DNA of 64,000 bases, from positions 25,045,286 to 25,109,285 of the forward strand of contig NC_135176.1 of assembly GCF_041146795.1 (NCBI RefSeq), given 5' to 3'. Below are positions 38,501 through 48,907 of the stretch, in pieces (the stretch's first letter is position 1; each line of letters begins with the position of its first letter). This stretch comes from Maylandia zebra (lineage: Eukaryota > Chordata > Actinopteri > Cichliformes > Cichlidae). The position numbers were made by a program, and so were the translations under genes. The notes below the pieces were generated by a model, which was not told the DNA's origin, ran no database searches, and worked only from the letters and a program-made list of their open reading frames with translations.

Positions 38501-39120
38501 AGTGGCCAGAGCGACATGTTCTTCAAGCTACGATGCCACTGAGTTTCAGACAGGCATTTGGATGTAAAGTGGCTGTGATTGTTGATTGCTTTGAAGTCTT
38601 TATTGAGAGACCATCTAATCTTCTTGCACAAGCTCAAACTTGGTCCAACTACAAGCACCATCACACTGTAAAATTTTTGATTGGTGTTGCCCCCCAAGGC
38701 TACGTCACTTACATATCTTCTGCCTGGGGAGGGAGAGTTAGCGATAAGCAGATCACAATAGAGAGTGGCCTCCTAAAGAACTTGTTACCTGGAGATATTG
38801 TCCTTGCAGATCGTGGGTTCAATATTGGCGATAATGTGGGGTTTTACTGTGCTTCACTACAGACACCGGCATTCACTAAAGGGAGAAAACAGCTGTCAGC
38901 CTATGAAGTGGCAGAGACAAGGAAAATAGCCAATTTGCATATCCATGTTGAGCGAGTCATAGGTTTAGTCAGGAGGAAATATCAAATTCTGCAGAGCAGG
39001 GCTATGCCAATAGAGAACATGTCCACAAAGCCAGGTGAGACACATGCATTGATCGACAAGATTGGGGTAATTTGTTGTGCCTTATCAAATCTCTCCGAGT
39101 CTGTTGTCCTACTGGAGTAA
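35580..39120 (+). CDS. THAP-domain DDE transposase of the ISL2EU element (3 exons)
   Basis: Exons 35580-35796, 35906-36187 and 38090-39120 join in phase to an open 509-aa protein. Residues 1-90 form a THAP zinc finger: MPMSCCVYGC at the start, W in the middle, CSDHFV, then GCPS and a DWAPTVNLGY block. A charged linker follows, then a helix-turn-helix (LKDLAFRFNISLSTASRVWH). The DDE_4 endonuclease core has VIVDCFEVFIERPS (first Asp), GDIVLADRGF (second Asp) and HVERVIGLVRRKYQ (Glu). It would bind the element's ends and cut and rejoin them in the nucleus. All three catalytic acids are present and no stop or frameshift is seen. AATAAA follows at 39,420. The intron-2 hAT insertion would have to be spliced out with the intron. 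Confidence 0.85.
36482..37883. mobile_element. hAT element nested in the transposase intron, 8-bp TSD
   Basis: It begins TAGGGCTGGGCCATAT and ends ATATCGCCCTGCTCTA, flanked by the perfect duplication GTGAGAAA at 36,474-36,481 and 37,884-37,891. CGATA motifs recur near both ends. A 167-aa plus-strand frame crosses its left part but shows no transposase motif. It entered after the ISL2EU element. A GCACCTTATGGTCCGAAAAATGC segment inside resembles another fish repeat end. Confidence 0.85.
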
Positions 39121-39638
39121 GGGGGGTGGGTGGTAATCAATCAGTTAAAAAAAATTAAATGTCTTGTCACTGTCACGGCTCACAGAAGGGGGTGGAGAGG
39201 AAGAGTAGTGTCCAGTATCTGCTGCTTGGCTCTGGTGATAAGTAGAACAGGGTAGAGTAATAGTAGTACCTAAGTCCTGACTCCTGATTAGTCTGTAAAT
39301 GTTTTCAAATGAAATATTTTTCTCCAACTGTCATATTGTGCTGGCAGTTTGTACAGTATTATACTGTGAGATGGATTGCAATCTATTTTGTTTATTTGTT
39401 TAAAAGTCTAATCTTGTAAATAAACCACCAATGTATTATTATGCTGCCTCAATAGCATTTAATCATTGTGTAGTGTTACACAACACTTAAATGACACAAT
39501 TAAATGTACAATAAAATTAAATGACAATTTGTGCTCTAATGCTACGTCAGAGCAAATACAATAGCCAGAACTCATAATGACTACCATCAGGTCATAACAA
39601 TATTCAAAATGTCATTATGTTGTCGTCCTTTTATCACA
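39121..39638. other. Convergent 3' ends of the two transposon genes
   Basis: This 0.5-kb spacer separates the transposase stop codon from the YqaJ-gene stop codon. It holds the plus-strand AATAAA at 39,420-39,425 and a TTTATT (minus-strand AATAAA) at about 39,392, so the two 3' ends probably overlap. There are no other features. Confidence 0.5.
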
Positions 39639-42600
39639 TTACACATGTATGTTTGTAACTTGCTGTCCCAGTATTTCTGGGAGTATACTGTTTCTAAAAA
39701 AACACTCAACTTTAGGAATCGCATCATCCCAAAACTCAAGGTCAGGCAAAATCCTTTCAACAAATATGTCATTGCGGTTCCACACAACAAAGTCACAGTA
39801 CTCTGCATTTGCAATGTGAAGCTGTGCCTGAATTTGGTAATAGTAGTCATGAGTTGGGTCCAGTGTGACATTATCCCCGTCACTGATGAGGCAGAAGCCC
39901 TTCTCCCCAGCACGCATGCGCAGGTTGACCGCATCTTTCTGAGAGTGTGGGCACTAAAATCACAGTGATGAGAACAACAATCAAGATTTATCTGATGAAA
40001 CAGTGAAGAAGCAAAGATGATGGGTGTGGTCTGTGTTATCATAATCTCTCATTGCCCAAAACAAATGTCTATTTGACACAGACAATAAAGCCTCATCTTA
40101 TCTTAATTGAACAATAGATTAGAAATTAGAAAAGGTATTTCCTGCATTTTTACTCAGTTCACTGATTCTTATGGAAAGATGTCACACCTATGGCCTTGAC
40201 TACAACAGAGTCAATACCTTAATCTCGCAGATGCCAGTTCCATGACAGTCACAAGTGACTATCCCATCAGGGGAGGACCCCATGTATGGCCACTTGGGGT
40301 TCAGCCAGAGACCGCTGTCCATACATGAGAAGCCTGCATGCTCCTGGCTCATAAGCTTCTCATATGCTCCTCTGGCTTGTGCTTCATGTTTGCATCCATA
40401 ACTATAAACAGTACACATGCCAAACATGAAAAGGAAATTATTACTTAGTATTGGATGTGTAAAACAGTAAAGTGATGTATTATACAATATGCCATTACCC
40501 TAAACTATACTTAGTTCTTACCCTGTATAACCCTAGCCGTATAAGCCTATAACTAACCTCCATCTTCATAACACTTTTTTAGTTACAGTTATGGACAGTT
40601 TCATACCCCAAATCTTAACTCTGCCTTACCCTACATCAAACCCTAAATACCTTGTAGCAGCTGTGGTGAACCTATATGCCTCTGGATAGCATATGGCCTT
40701 GATCAAGCTCTTTGATGGTTGCTGGGGGTTGGTCTTAAGAACTTGTTTCAGCTTAGAGGCAGTTACGCGTCCAGCTCTTTGCCTAAACCAAATACTGCTT
40801 GCACTCTGACTTCGAGTCGCCCTCTCTACAGCCTGGACTTGGGACAGGGTGAGCTCTTCAAGCTGGAAGTCCAGGCATAGCTCTTCAAGGTCTTTGGGGG
40901 GGAGCTGCAGTGTCTCTGGTGTTCTGTACTCAGGCACAGTTTTAGGAAGCATGCTAGACTGGGGGACAAATTCTTTGTGGTAAGGTTCCCTAGACATCAG
41001 TGCTGCACTCCTTGGACAGTTTTTGCTTAAACTCTCAAAAAACCTACAGTATGTCTCTGAATCTCTCTGCACTCTTGGGCATGGAAGTGATTTCCCAACC
41101 TTTTGTGTACTTGTGCAGCCATCAATGGAACACTCAAGCTTTCGTTTTTTTGACTTTGCTGAAGAGAAGTCAATCAGAGTTACTGGGCAAGCAGGAATCT
41201 GGAAAAATTAAGCCAAAGAAGATCATTAAAATTTAAAAAGCTCTTTTCCAAAACGCTATATATTCGTTTCCAAAAATATTCGAAATTGAACAGTGATGGC
41301 AGTGGAGTGAGTATGTGTGTTTTAGGCTGGGTATAGTGGTTGGTTGGCAGTGAAGTGTGTGTGTGTATGTTGGGTGGGGATGGAGGTGCCATGTGCTGGG
41401 TATAAAAGGAGTGGAAAGTAAGCAGTTCCATGTTGATGAAAATGTGGTGTGAGGAGTTGTGAGTATTGAGGAATGCATGAGAAATGTGAATATATAAAGT
41501 GCTGCAGTCAGGTGTGTGTGTGTGCGCAGAAAACAAGTGCTAGGGTGTTGAGGCATGCATGAGAAGGGTGTGATATACAGTATACGGTTCTGCAGTCATG
41601 GTTATGTTAGTCATGAAAAAGGAAATGGCTTTTAAATGCTGTTATAGCGTTTTGGAATAGAACTCTTCATTTATTAAAGTACTGCCTTTTGTCTGACCCC
41701 TCACCTGCAACCTGCCCGGCTTGATTAGATCTACCTTGATTAGATCTAGCTTGAAGCCCCCGCCGGTATAGCCTACAGGGTCATTGAGGCACTCAAGCTT
41801 CCCCACCACGACAAGGTAGCAGTATAGGGGAAGATATTTTATCCTACTGTCACATGAAGTCCCAATATAACATTCTTTATCCTACATTTTGCTTTTTGGC
41901 TTACCTTTTTAACATGAGATGGCATCAGCCACTTGCACTGCTCTGATGTGCATGTCGCTCTCATTTTCACCCCAGCTTCAACTGCAAAAAGAACAGCTCC
42001 AACGTGCGAGCATGATTCTGATAGTCTGGAAATAGAGCACATAATCTTTTTAACATGAAATGCAATATTTACAGTACATTTTGATGATGCATAGCTTACT
42101 AATACTAATGTGCAATGGCACTTTATTTGAAGTAACATGTTTATTCATTAACTCTTTCTCAACAGCCTATAGAGAAATCATTATCTAGGTGATGACATGA
42201 CTGAATAGTTCTACCCTCTATCTGAAAAATGCATCTGAGTGTCATGAGGGATCTAAGGCAATCACACAAATTCTTAGCTGATGAATTCTTAGCTAAAAGA
42301 AAACACTCTCTCCCCACTACTACTGAAGTACACCTGCAAAATGCTAGCAGTGCCCTATGCGTATATGTGTGTGTGTGTGTGTGTGTATGTGTGTGTTCTC
42401 ATTGCAATAACATCCTACTTAATTAGGCTACTAACCCTGCCATACAATTGCAATGAGCTGCAATCACTTCTCCATCCTCCTTTGCAATTACCCAAGTCTT
42501 CAGAGGTGTCTCGTTAGACCGCTGAGAATGGTTTACCTTGAAACAAACAACTGTCACTCTAACGAAGTCCTAAGGATGTGGCATGTTTGTTGACGTTAAA

Positions 42601-42989
42601 GCCGCTACCGCTAACTGTTAGCGTGTTTAAGATAAAGCAATATAAGAACAAACACTCACCCTTGCAAACACCAAACTGTATCCATCACGGAGACGTTTTG
42701 TTCAAAGGTTGTGGACCCACCCGCTGACAAAAAAATTGTACGCCTCCAGACTCTTGAAAGCTTTCATTTGCTGCCTAGTGTAGTAAGAAGTCTGGAGGAC
42801 CAAGTAGTTGGTGATATCCACAGCCTCGATAGTAGGCAAATCCTTTACTTCTGTGGTGTATTCGGACATTTTCAAAGAATACGGATCACGTCCGATATAT
42901 TTTTTAACTATCTGTTTATATCTCTCCCGAGAAACGGGGTCTAAAGTTGCACAATAGCTGCTCTCCTGACTCTCCACAGTGTCCTCCAT
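39639..42989 (-). pseudogene. SWIM/YqaJ-type nuclease gene of the ISL2EU element, one in-frame stop
   Basis: Six minus-strand exons join in phase: 42989-42660, 42536-42436, 42025-41905, 41198-40651, 40401-40218 and 39953-39639, total 533 codons. Exons 2-3 encode a SWIM zinc finger (AAHCNCMAG, then [11 protein letters not shown]). Exons 4-6 encode a YqaJ/lambda-exonuclease-like fold: WFRQRAGRVTASKL, a GSSPDGIV segment, CEIK (the E-x-K nuclease pair) and YYYQIQAQLHIA (the Q-rich motif). Such proteins accompany ISL2EU transposases, and a DNA-end processing role is inferred. The sole defect seen is TGA at 42,704-42,702 in exon 1, after WVHNL; all splice sites look good. An upstream in-frame ATG at 43,061 lies in the terminal repeat. 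Confidence 0.8.
42365..42396 (+). repeat. (GT)n microsatellite
   Basis: A GT run within intron 2 of the YqaJ-type gene. Confidence 0.85.
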
Positions 42990-43062
42990 GTTTACTTCCG
43001 CCCTCCACTCAAAAATCGCGCTGCCTCCGCACGTCATCAGAACCACGTGACCGCAACCCAAC

Positions 43063-43069
43063 TATTTAA
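43063..43069 (+). promoter_or_regulatory. TATA-like box of hpgd copy 2
   Basis: TATTTAA lies 76 bp before the ATG, the same spacing as in copies 1 and 3. It begins about 2 bp after the inferred right end of the ISL2EU element, so everything upstream of the core promoter is transposon sequence. Confidence 0.5.
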
Positions 43070-43138
43070 CATTCTCTTAGTTCTTTGCGTGTGTAAGGAA
43101 GCTGACCACCTCCTGGCTCTTCTTAATAAACAGCTGAA

Positions 43139-46100
43139 ATGGCTCTGGGCGGTAAAACTGCGATAGTGACAGGAGCGGCGATGGGAATAGGGAAAGCGAT
43201 AACGGAGATTCTTCTGAAAAACGGTGCTAAGGTAAAGATTAAGCTCGGACTTGGATTTCTTTTGTGTGTGTGTGTGTGTGTGTGTCTGTGTCTGTGTGTG
43301 TGTGTGAGTGAGAGATTATATGTGTGCGCTTGTTGTAAACAGTGGTGTAGAAAATATTAATTTACATTTACCGGCACCCTTTAATTGAAAAAAAAAAATA
43401 GCAACTACAAAACAACCGTCGAAGAGTTGCCAAGCTGTTGACACCATGCCAAATTGTGACACATTAACTGGTAACACTTGACTAGCAGCATGTAGTCCAT
43501 GACTAAATGTGGAAATTCACTTGTTGCACACGTCTCTCTTTTTATTTAAGTTTTTTTTTCTTCATTTTTTTGTTGCTGTTTTCTTTTATATTGTGTTTTT
43601 AGTTGTTCATGCCCCACAGCCTGTGGGGCAAAGAGCAGCTGGCGATGGAGTCAGCAAGAGCCTGTATATTTAGGGGTGTCTGAACATGTAGGTGTGCCCT
43701 TTACTTAAAAAAAATAAACACCTTGCAAAGCTGCCAAGTTTAATCTTAATCCTTGTCTTAGATTAAATGTGGAAATCTACCTGCCGTGTCTGTTTTTGTG
43801 TCAGCGCTGCATTTGTTATGTGGTTGTTGTTTATGTATTTTTAGTTCGTAAAGGTTGGGTGTGGATGAAAAGTGGGCAAAATATTGAGTTTTATGGAGAA
43901 AATAAAACGGCACACATTCAGAGGTGACACACATGCAGTGTTGGGAAGGTTACTTTTAAAATGTATTCCACTACAGAATACATGCCCCAAAATGTATTCT
44001 GTAACGTATTCCGTTACGTTACTCAATGAGAGTAACGTATTCTGAATACTTTGGATTACTTAATATATTATCATGCTTTTTACAACTGCATGAATGTACT
44101 ATTGCTGTGTGATTTATTACTATTACTGAAGGTCAGAGGCTCCGAACCACAGTAAAGGGACCTCTGGCTAATACATCGGGTTCCTTGTCGGGCTCGTAGC
44201 CGAAAACTAGCTTTACTTTATTGTCTGGGTCAACTTCGCTTATGAGACACAGAGAGAGGCGTTGAAAGGCTGCTCCAACGGAACTTATTGTTTCAGAGGA
44301 AAACAGGAACACGGTGTACAATTGAGTCTTAATAGCTTACTTACAACTGGGCTCTCAGGCACTCTTCTTGGCTGCAGTGGTTATTATTATATTTACATGA
44401 TACCAGCTCCCGTTTCTGCTCGATGACAACTTCTTTCTACTCTGCTTTCTACTTCCTTTTTCTCTCTCCCCCTCCCTTTTGCATAAGTCGAGGAATGTGT
44501 CAGGTTACATTTCACTGTGTGTTATACTTGTATAACTATGCATGTGAACCTTGGTCCTTGAACCTTCCTGTCAATAGGTTGCCGTCCTGGACGTGAATAA
44601 AGTTGAAGGAGAGAATCTAGTTAAAGACCTGAATAAAGAGTATGGAGCAGACCGAGCCCTGTTCCTGAGCTGCAATGTTGAATCGGACGAGGAGTTCAAA
44701 GGTAAAGCACACAAACCTGGAAAAACATTGTGAACGGTGGAGGTACCGAAAAGGGGGAAACAGCTGGAAATGCTAAAGTAAATGGGTCCCTGGCTCATCC
44801 TGAAGTAAACAACTGCCGAAACACATGAAACTGATCAAACGCGCTGTGATTTCGTAGTATGTGTTCCAGGCGGCAGATGTTCACCAGATGAAAGGAAGTT
44901 TCCAAAATTTGGGGACATTTTGTCTTGAGTCATGCAAGTGGCATTTGATTGCGGCTGAAAATCCACATTCAATGAAAAGGGAGAGTAGAACAAGGTCAGT
45001 GAGGTCTGAAAAAACTGAGTACAAGGGAGAGGAGAAAAGCACAGCAAGATTTATATCCAACAACAGCTAAATTGGGCTTGTTTGTTTCATATAAAGGTGG
45101 GTGGGAAAGGTCAGCATAGTTGTAAAGTGACTCTTGCAAAGTTAAGTGACTCCTGTAAACTCTCTCAGCTGCCTTTCAGAAAGCTGCAGAAGCCTTTGGA
45201 GCAATCGGCATCTTGTGCAACAATGCCGGCATCTTGAATGAGGAGAAGTGGCAGGATATGATCTCCATAAACCTGGTAAGAAGCTGAAAGCACAACAGAC
45301 GTGTTAGATTTGCTCTGTCTCAAATGGGATTAATTGCTGAAGATTTCAGAGCGACATCTAGGACAGTTATTGGTCTGACATAATAATGTCACAATAATAT
45401 TCCTGTTATTCATTTCACAACATTTTATATGCAGGCAAGTGTTCATAGACAGTTGAAAGATTTTCGCCAGATATAAAGTTTGTGTTGTAGGCGGGTGTTA
45501 TTAGGGGGACTTACCTGGCGCTGGAGCACATGCGCAAGACGAATGGAGGTGGAGGAGGGGTCATCGTCAACATAGCATCTATGGCAGGTAAATACTGTTT
45601 AATGGAAACTTGGAGAGATCACAGACAAGAGTGTTAGAAGTCATGAAATTCAGGTTTAAACTTTAATCTTTTACAATGATTGATACAACCCGTCCTACAG
45701 GTCTGGGCCCTCTTCTTACCTGTCCTGTCTATACGGCTACCAAGCACGGAGTGATCGGATTTACTCGAGCCGTTGCGGTAAGAAAGAACTCCCCATGATA
45801 TTGTTCAAGAACATCAAGACGATATTTGTTTGCCTTGTGATATGCTAGCTAGCAGTCTCTATGAACATGCATGCGTGATGCAAGTTTTGCCTTAGTTTTT
45901 TGTATTAAGTAATCACATTATGAAAACATCTGAAAGTGCAGGGTGTTTTTTGGTGTGGCCTGTCATTGTGTGAAAATGGTGGAATTGATCAAAAATCTGA
46001 TCGGTGTGGTGAATAATCACTGTTTCTTATGATCTAAGTTAGAGAAGGTAGCTAGCCTTGTGCGTTGTGGTTGTTTCTGTCGCAGCATAGTTGATAGTTA

Positions 46101-48907
46101 AACAGCCTTCAACTACACATGGACACAACTCGTATGCATCATCAGGCAGAATTAATTGAGAAGAGGTGAGACGTATACTTGTACACGCACACACAAAACC
46201 CCCAAAACAAAAAGTCCTACAAAAGTTCAGAAAAACTAGAACCAAAACCTAAGAAACACATAAAGCAGGCAAAACACAGTGCAACTTAGCAAAAATGTAA
46301 TAAAAGGACATAACTGTTTAGAACTGAGCATAACTGATGAGTTGAAACAGCTGGGTAACAAGAAACAGCTGGAACTAGTCAAGTCCAACTAACTCGGGGA
46401 TGCAAACTACAAACGGTGCTGAAAATCAGATATAAACAAAAAAACAAACTAAGAATGAAACAGCATCAAATAATAAACAAGAATTTAAAATTTAGCAAAA
46501 ACTCAAGGTCCAGCACCCAGGACCATGACAGCATGTGTGAATGCTCCTTTAGTCATTAAGAAGCTGCTGGTCTGATGATAAAGTTACAAGCTAATCTTTA
46601 CTGGTAGTACTTGCAAAGCTACATTTTTGCAGGGCAAGTACCAACTTGCCCTCTCAGAAAATGTGCACTATTATCATATTAGGATATTGTGTAATGTGTC
46701 TTAGTAAACAACAATGAAAAGTAGTTATCCATGATTACTGTTTTTTCTGTTGGATAACAAGGATATCGAATAAAACACACACAACTGATATTAGAAGCTG
46801 CACTCTTAATTTGTTGTTATTTGTTCTGCTTTCAGTGGCAATAAAGCTATCCTCTTCTATTGAATTAAATGGCAGTGCCTTGGTTCAGTAGGTTTAATAA
46901 AATACATTAGATTAAATTAGATTTATGATATGTGCAATGAAATCATTTATAACAGCTACTTTTTGTTAGTGTTCCTGTGATATTATGAAGACTGGCTGAT
47001 TTAGTGATATGTAAAACCAGTTGTACACTGGTGTGTTGGTGTGCTGCCAGATGGTACTTCATTAGAATAAGCATAAGCTAAATGAAGACATCCATCACCA
47101 TATAAGTGACTAACCACACAAAAAAAAGTGTCATTGCAAATTAGTTGTACCAGGAATTGTCAAGGCAGTGTCATTATTTTATTTTGAAATCCTTCCTCAA
47201 GATACTACCCCCCCCCCCCCCCCCCCCCCCTTACAGAAAGCTATGTTGTTGAGTCATTCATCTGATAGAACACAGTTATGCATTTATTATTAAAGTGACC
47301 ACAAATGTCAGTTTTTGAAAGATGCTATGGTCGTGTAGTATCTGATCTGTAGCTGTATGGACAATAAGAGCTTTTCTTCTATACACCAACAAAGTGGATT
47401 TTAACATTTCTTGCAAACTCTCAATGTGACGTCCAATTATATGTTGACACAAGTGAAGGAGGTTCACTTTCGGCTCCCAACCGGCTCTTCGGGTTGTTTA
47501 GTTGATAATTCTATATTATCAACAACAATATAAAATTATACACACAATTATGTGTAAATTATGTTGTCTCTTGTTGTTGCCCCTGGCTCTCTTTCTCTCC
47601 CTCCTGCTCAACATTGTCATATTAGAAAGTTATAGTAGTGAAAATGAGTGACACCAAGAAAAGAAGCAAAATCTGGAACCATTTAAATTTTACTGACAAT
47701 ACATAGGCAGAGTGTAGAGTGTGCATGAAAAGGATATCATGCACAGGCACCTGAGAACTGTCCACCCATCAGTGCAATGGGAAGACGAAACGCAGTCAGT
47801 TGAGTGTGATATTAATGAAGATGCCAATGTATCTACTGCAACAGGTGTCAAACTCCAGGCCTCAGGGGACGGTTTCCTGCAGGTTTTAGATGTGTCCTTG
47901 AGCCAACACAGCTGCTTTAAATGGCTAAATCACCCCCTCAACATGTCTTGGGGTTTGCCAGAAGCCAGTTAAATCATTTCGAGGTCAAAATACTCATCAT
48001 TTTTGAGGATTTTAAGTGCGCCTTATAGTGCGGAAAATACGGTAGTCACTAACTGCAGTGGATTCTCACTCAAGTATTAAAAACAAGCCTCAGACTTAAA
48101 ATAATGTTACTCTATCCTACTACTTTCGAGCCTCTGAAAGTGGGAGGCTGTGTTTAAACTCTACTGTGTTGGTGTATTAGAGACAAAAACAATGGGTTGT
48201 CCAAAAATCTGCTGCTCATGTTCATTCAGTGCAGAGTTATGAATCAACATGTACATGCGCTCTATGTGTAACTCCAACCTACTGCTGTTTTTTTTCCAAT
48301 TTAAAATGCCCAAATAGTCATCTATTGATCTCCGAACACTTGAGAAATATATATAACCTGCATTTTAATGCCTCCGATTAGAAACAAACAGTAACTTAAT
48401 GTTTATGTCCGTGCTATGCTTTACTTAAACCAAGAAGGCTAATTATGTGAATTTTTTTTTTTTTTTTAACTAGGCTGCCTCTGCAGCATCAAACTATGGA
48501 ATACGGGTCAACGCTCTTTGTCCAAGTTTTGTTGGAACCGAACTTTTTACGACAATCGAACACAAACTGGGACAATTTGCTCACCTGAAGGGTGTAGCCA
48601 ACCAGCTTGTGGAAAAGCTTGGGGTGTTAAAGTGAGTAATTTTCTTCTGTTTCTTGTTAAAGCAGTCATAAACCTTACAACATCGACATTTTGTTTCTCT
48701 GCTCCATCTGTATAACTTGATATAATAATGTGTACATGCATATTCACTGATGTCACTGTACCTTTTTGATTCAGTACACCTGAGGTAGCAGAGTGCATCC
48801 TTGAGCTGGTGACAGATGAGACCAAAAATGGAGAGGCCTTCATGGTGCGCACAGAAATGAAAGGTTACGTCCCTTTTCCATCACTAAGTAGCACCAATAA
48901 ACCTTGA
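43139..48907 (+). CDS. hpgd: 15-hydroxyprostaglandin dehydrogenase-like, copy 2 (7 exons)
   Basis: Exons are 43139-43231, 44578-44701, 45169-45275, 45491-45587, 45701-45777, 48474-48631 and 48775-48907. Exons 1-6 have exactly the lengths of copy 1 (93, 124, 107, 97, 77, 158), and the spliced protein is 262 aa. TGAAMGIG, Asp36, Asn107, Ser138, Tyr151 and Lys155 are kept, with Cys at 148 as in copy 1. Three positions depart from copy 1 and human HPGD: the strand before NNAG reads AIGILC where copy 1 has GIDILV, and the usual PG after the active site is PS ([11 protein letters not shown]). The C-terminus differs from copy 1. AATAAA lies at 48,963-48,968. Introns hold LINE and hAT debris, so introns 1 and 5 are long. 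Confidence 0.9.
43263..43306 (+). repeat. (GT)n microsatellite in hpgd copy 2 intron 1
   Basis: A GT run with TCTG interruptions, 32 bp after the exon 1 donor. Confidence 0.85.
43938..44180 (+). mobile_element. hAT-like element, left end only
   Basis: CAGTGTTGGGAAGGTTACTT followed by GTATTC/GTAACG repeats is a terminus common in fish hAT-type elements. The matching right end was not identified in the intron, and the right limit given is a guess. Confidence 0.45.
44487..44566 (+). repeat. LINE 3' tail just before the exon 2 acceptor
   Basis: The stretch GTCGAGGAATGTGTCAGGTT .. TTATACTTGTATAACTATGC .. CCTTGAACC matches the LINE tail at 61,181-61,272 nearly base for base. It ends about 11 bp before the AG of hpgd copy 2 exon 2, so the branch point and most of the pyrimidine tract lie in or at the edge of LINE sequence. 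Confidence 0.75.
47208..47230 (+). repeat. Poly(C) run
   Basis: Twenty-three consecutive C in hpgd copy 2 intron 5. Length is prone to assembly and sequencing error. Confidence 0.9.
47643..47835 (+). pseudogene. BED-finger hAT transposase relic
   Basis: A plus-strand frame starts [20 protein letters not shown] and, past a stop, continues [10 protein letters not shown], the N-terminal half of a BED zinc finger; a frameshifted [13 protein letters not shown] segment follows. It sits in intron 5 of hpgd copy 2 and differs from the BED exons at 27.4 kb. Broken and presumably inert. Confidence 0.6.
47847..48052 (+). repeat. Fused MITE ends in hpgd copy 2 intron 5
   Basis: GTGTCAAACTCCAGGCCTCA to about 47,970 matches the start of a common fish hAT MITE. 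It then gives way to GCGCCTTATAGTGCGGAAAATAC, the end of another repeat. Neither has a visible duplication. Confidence 0.45.

Larger units (their letters stand above)
35469..43060 (+). mobile_element. ISL2EU-type DNA transposon, near complete
   Basis: Two convergent multi-exon genes, a THAP/DDE transposase (plus) and a SWIM/YqaJ nuclease (minus), lie between imperfect inverted repeats: about 35,469-35,540 (TGGGCTAGG.. GCGCGAAATTTGACTGGCGG .. CGGAAGTGAAA) and the inverse of about 42,990-43,060 (TGGGTTGCGG .. GCGCGATTTTTGAGTGG .. CGGAAGTAAAC). Transposase plus YqaJ-like exonuclease is the hallmark of ISL2EU. A 1.4-kb hAT element sits in the transposase's second intron, so the original length is about 6.2 kb. 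Exact ends and the short target duplication could not be fixed by eye. The right end touches the promoter of hpgd copy 2. Confidence 0.8.

Noticed and set aside
39609-39968. 119-aa plus-strand frame at 39.6 kb
   Set aside because: Antisense shadow of the last YqaJ exon, which has recognisable motifs on the minus strand.
42702-43061. Upstream ATG at 43,061 as start of the YqaJ-type protein
   Set aside because: The added residues come from the terminal inverted repeat and look non-coding; the ATG at 42,989 (MEDTVESQ) is preferred.
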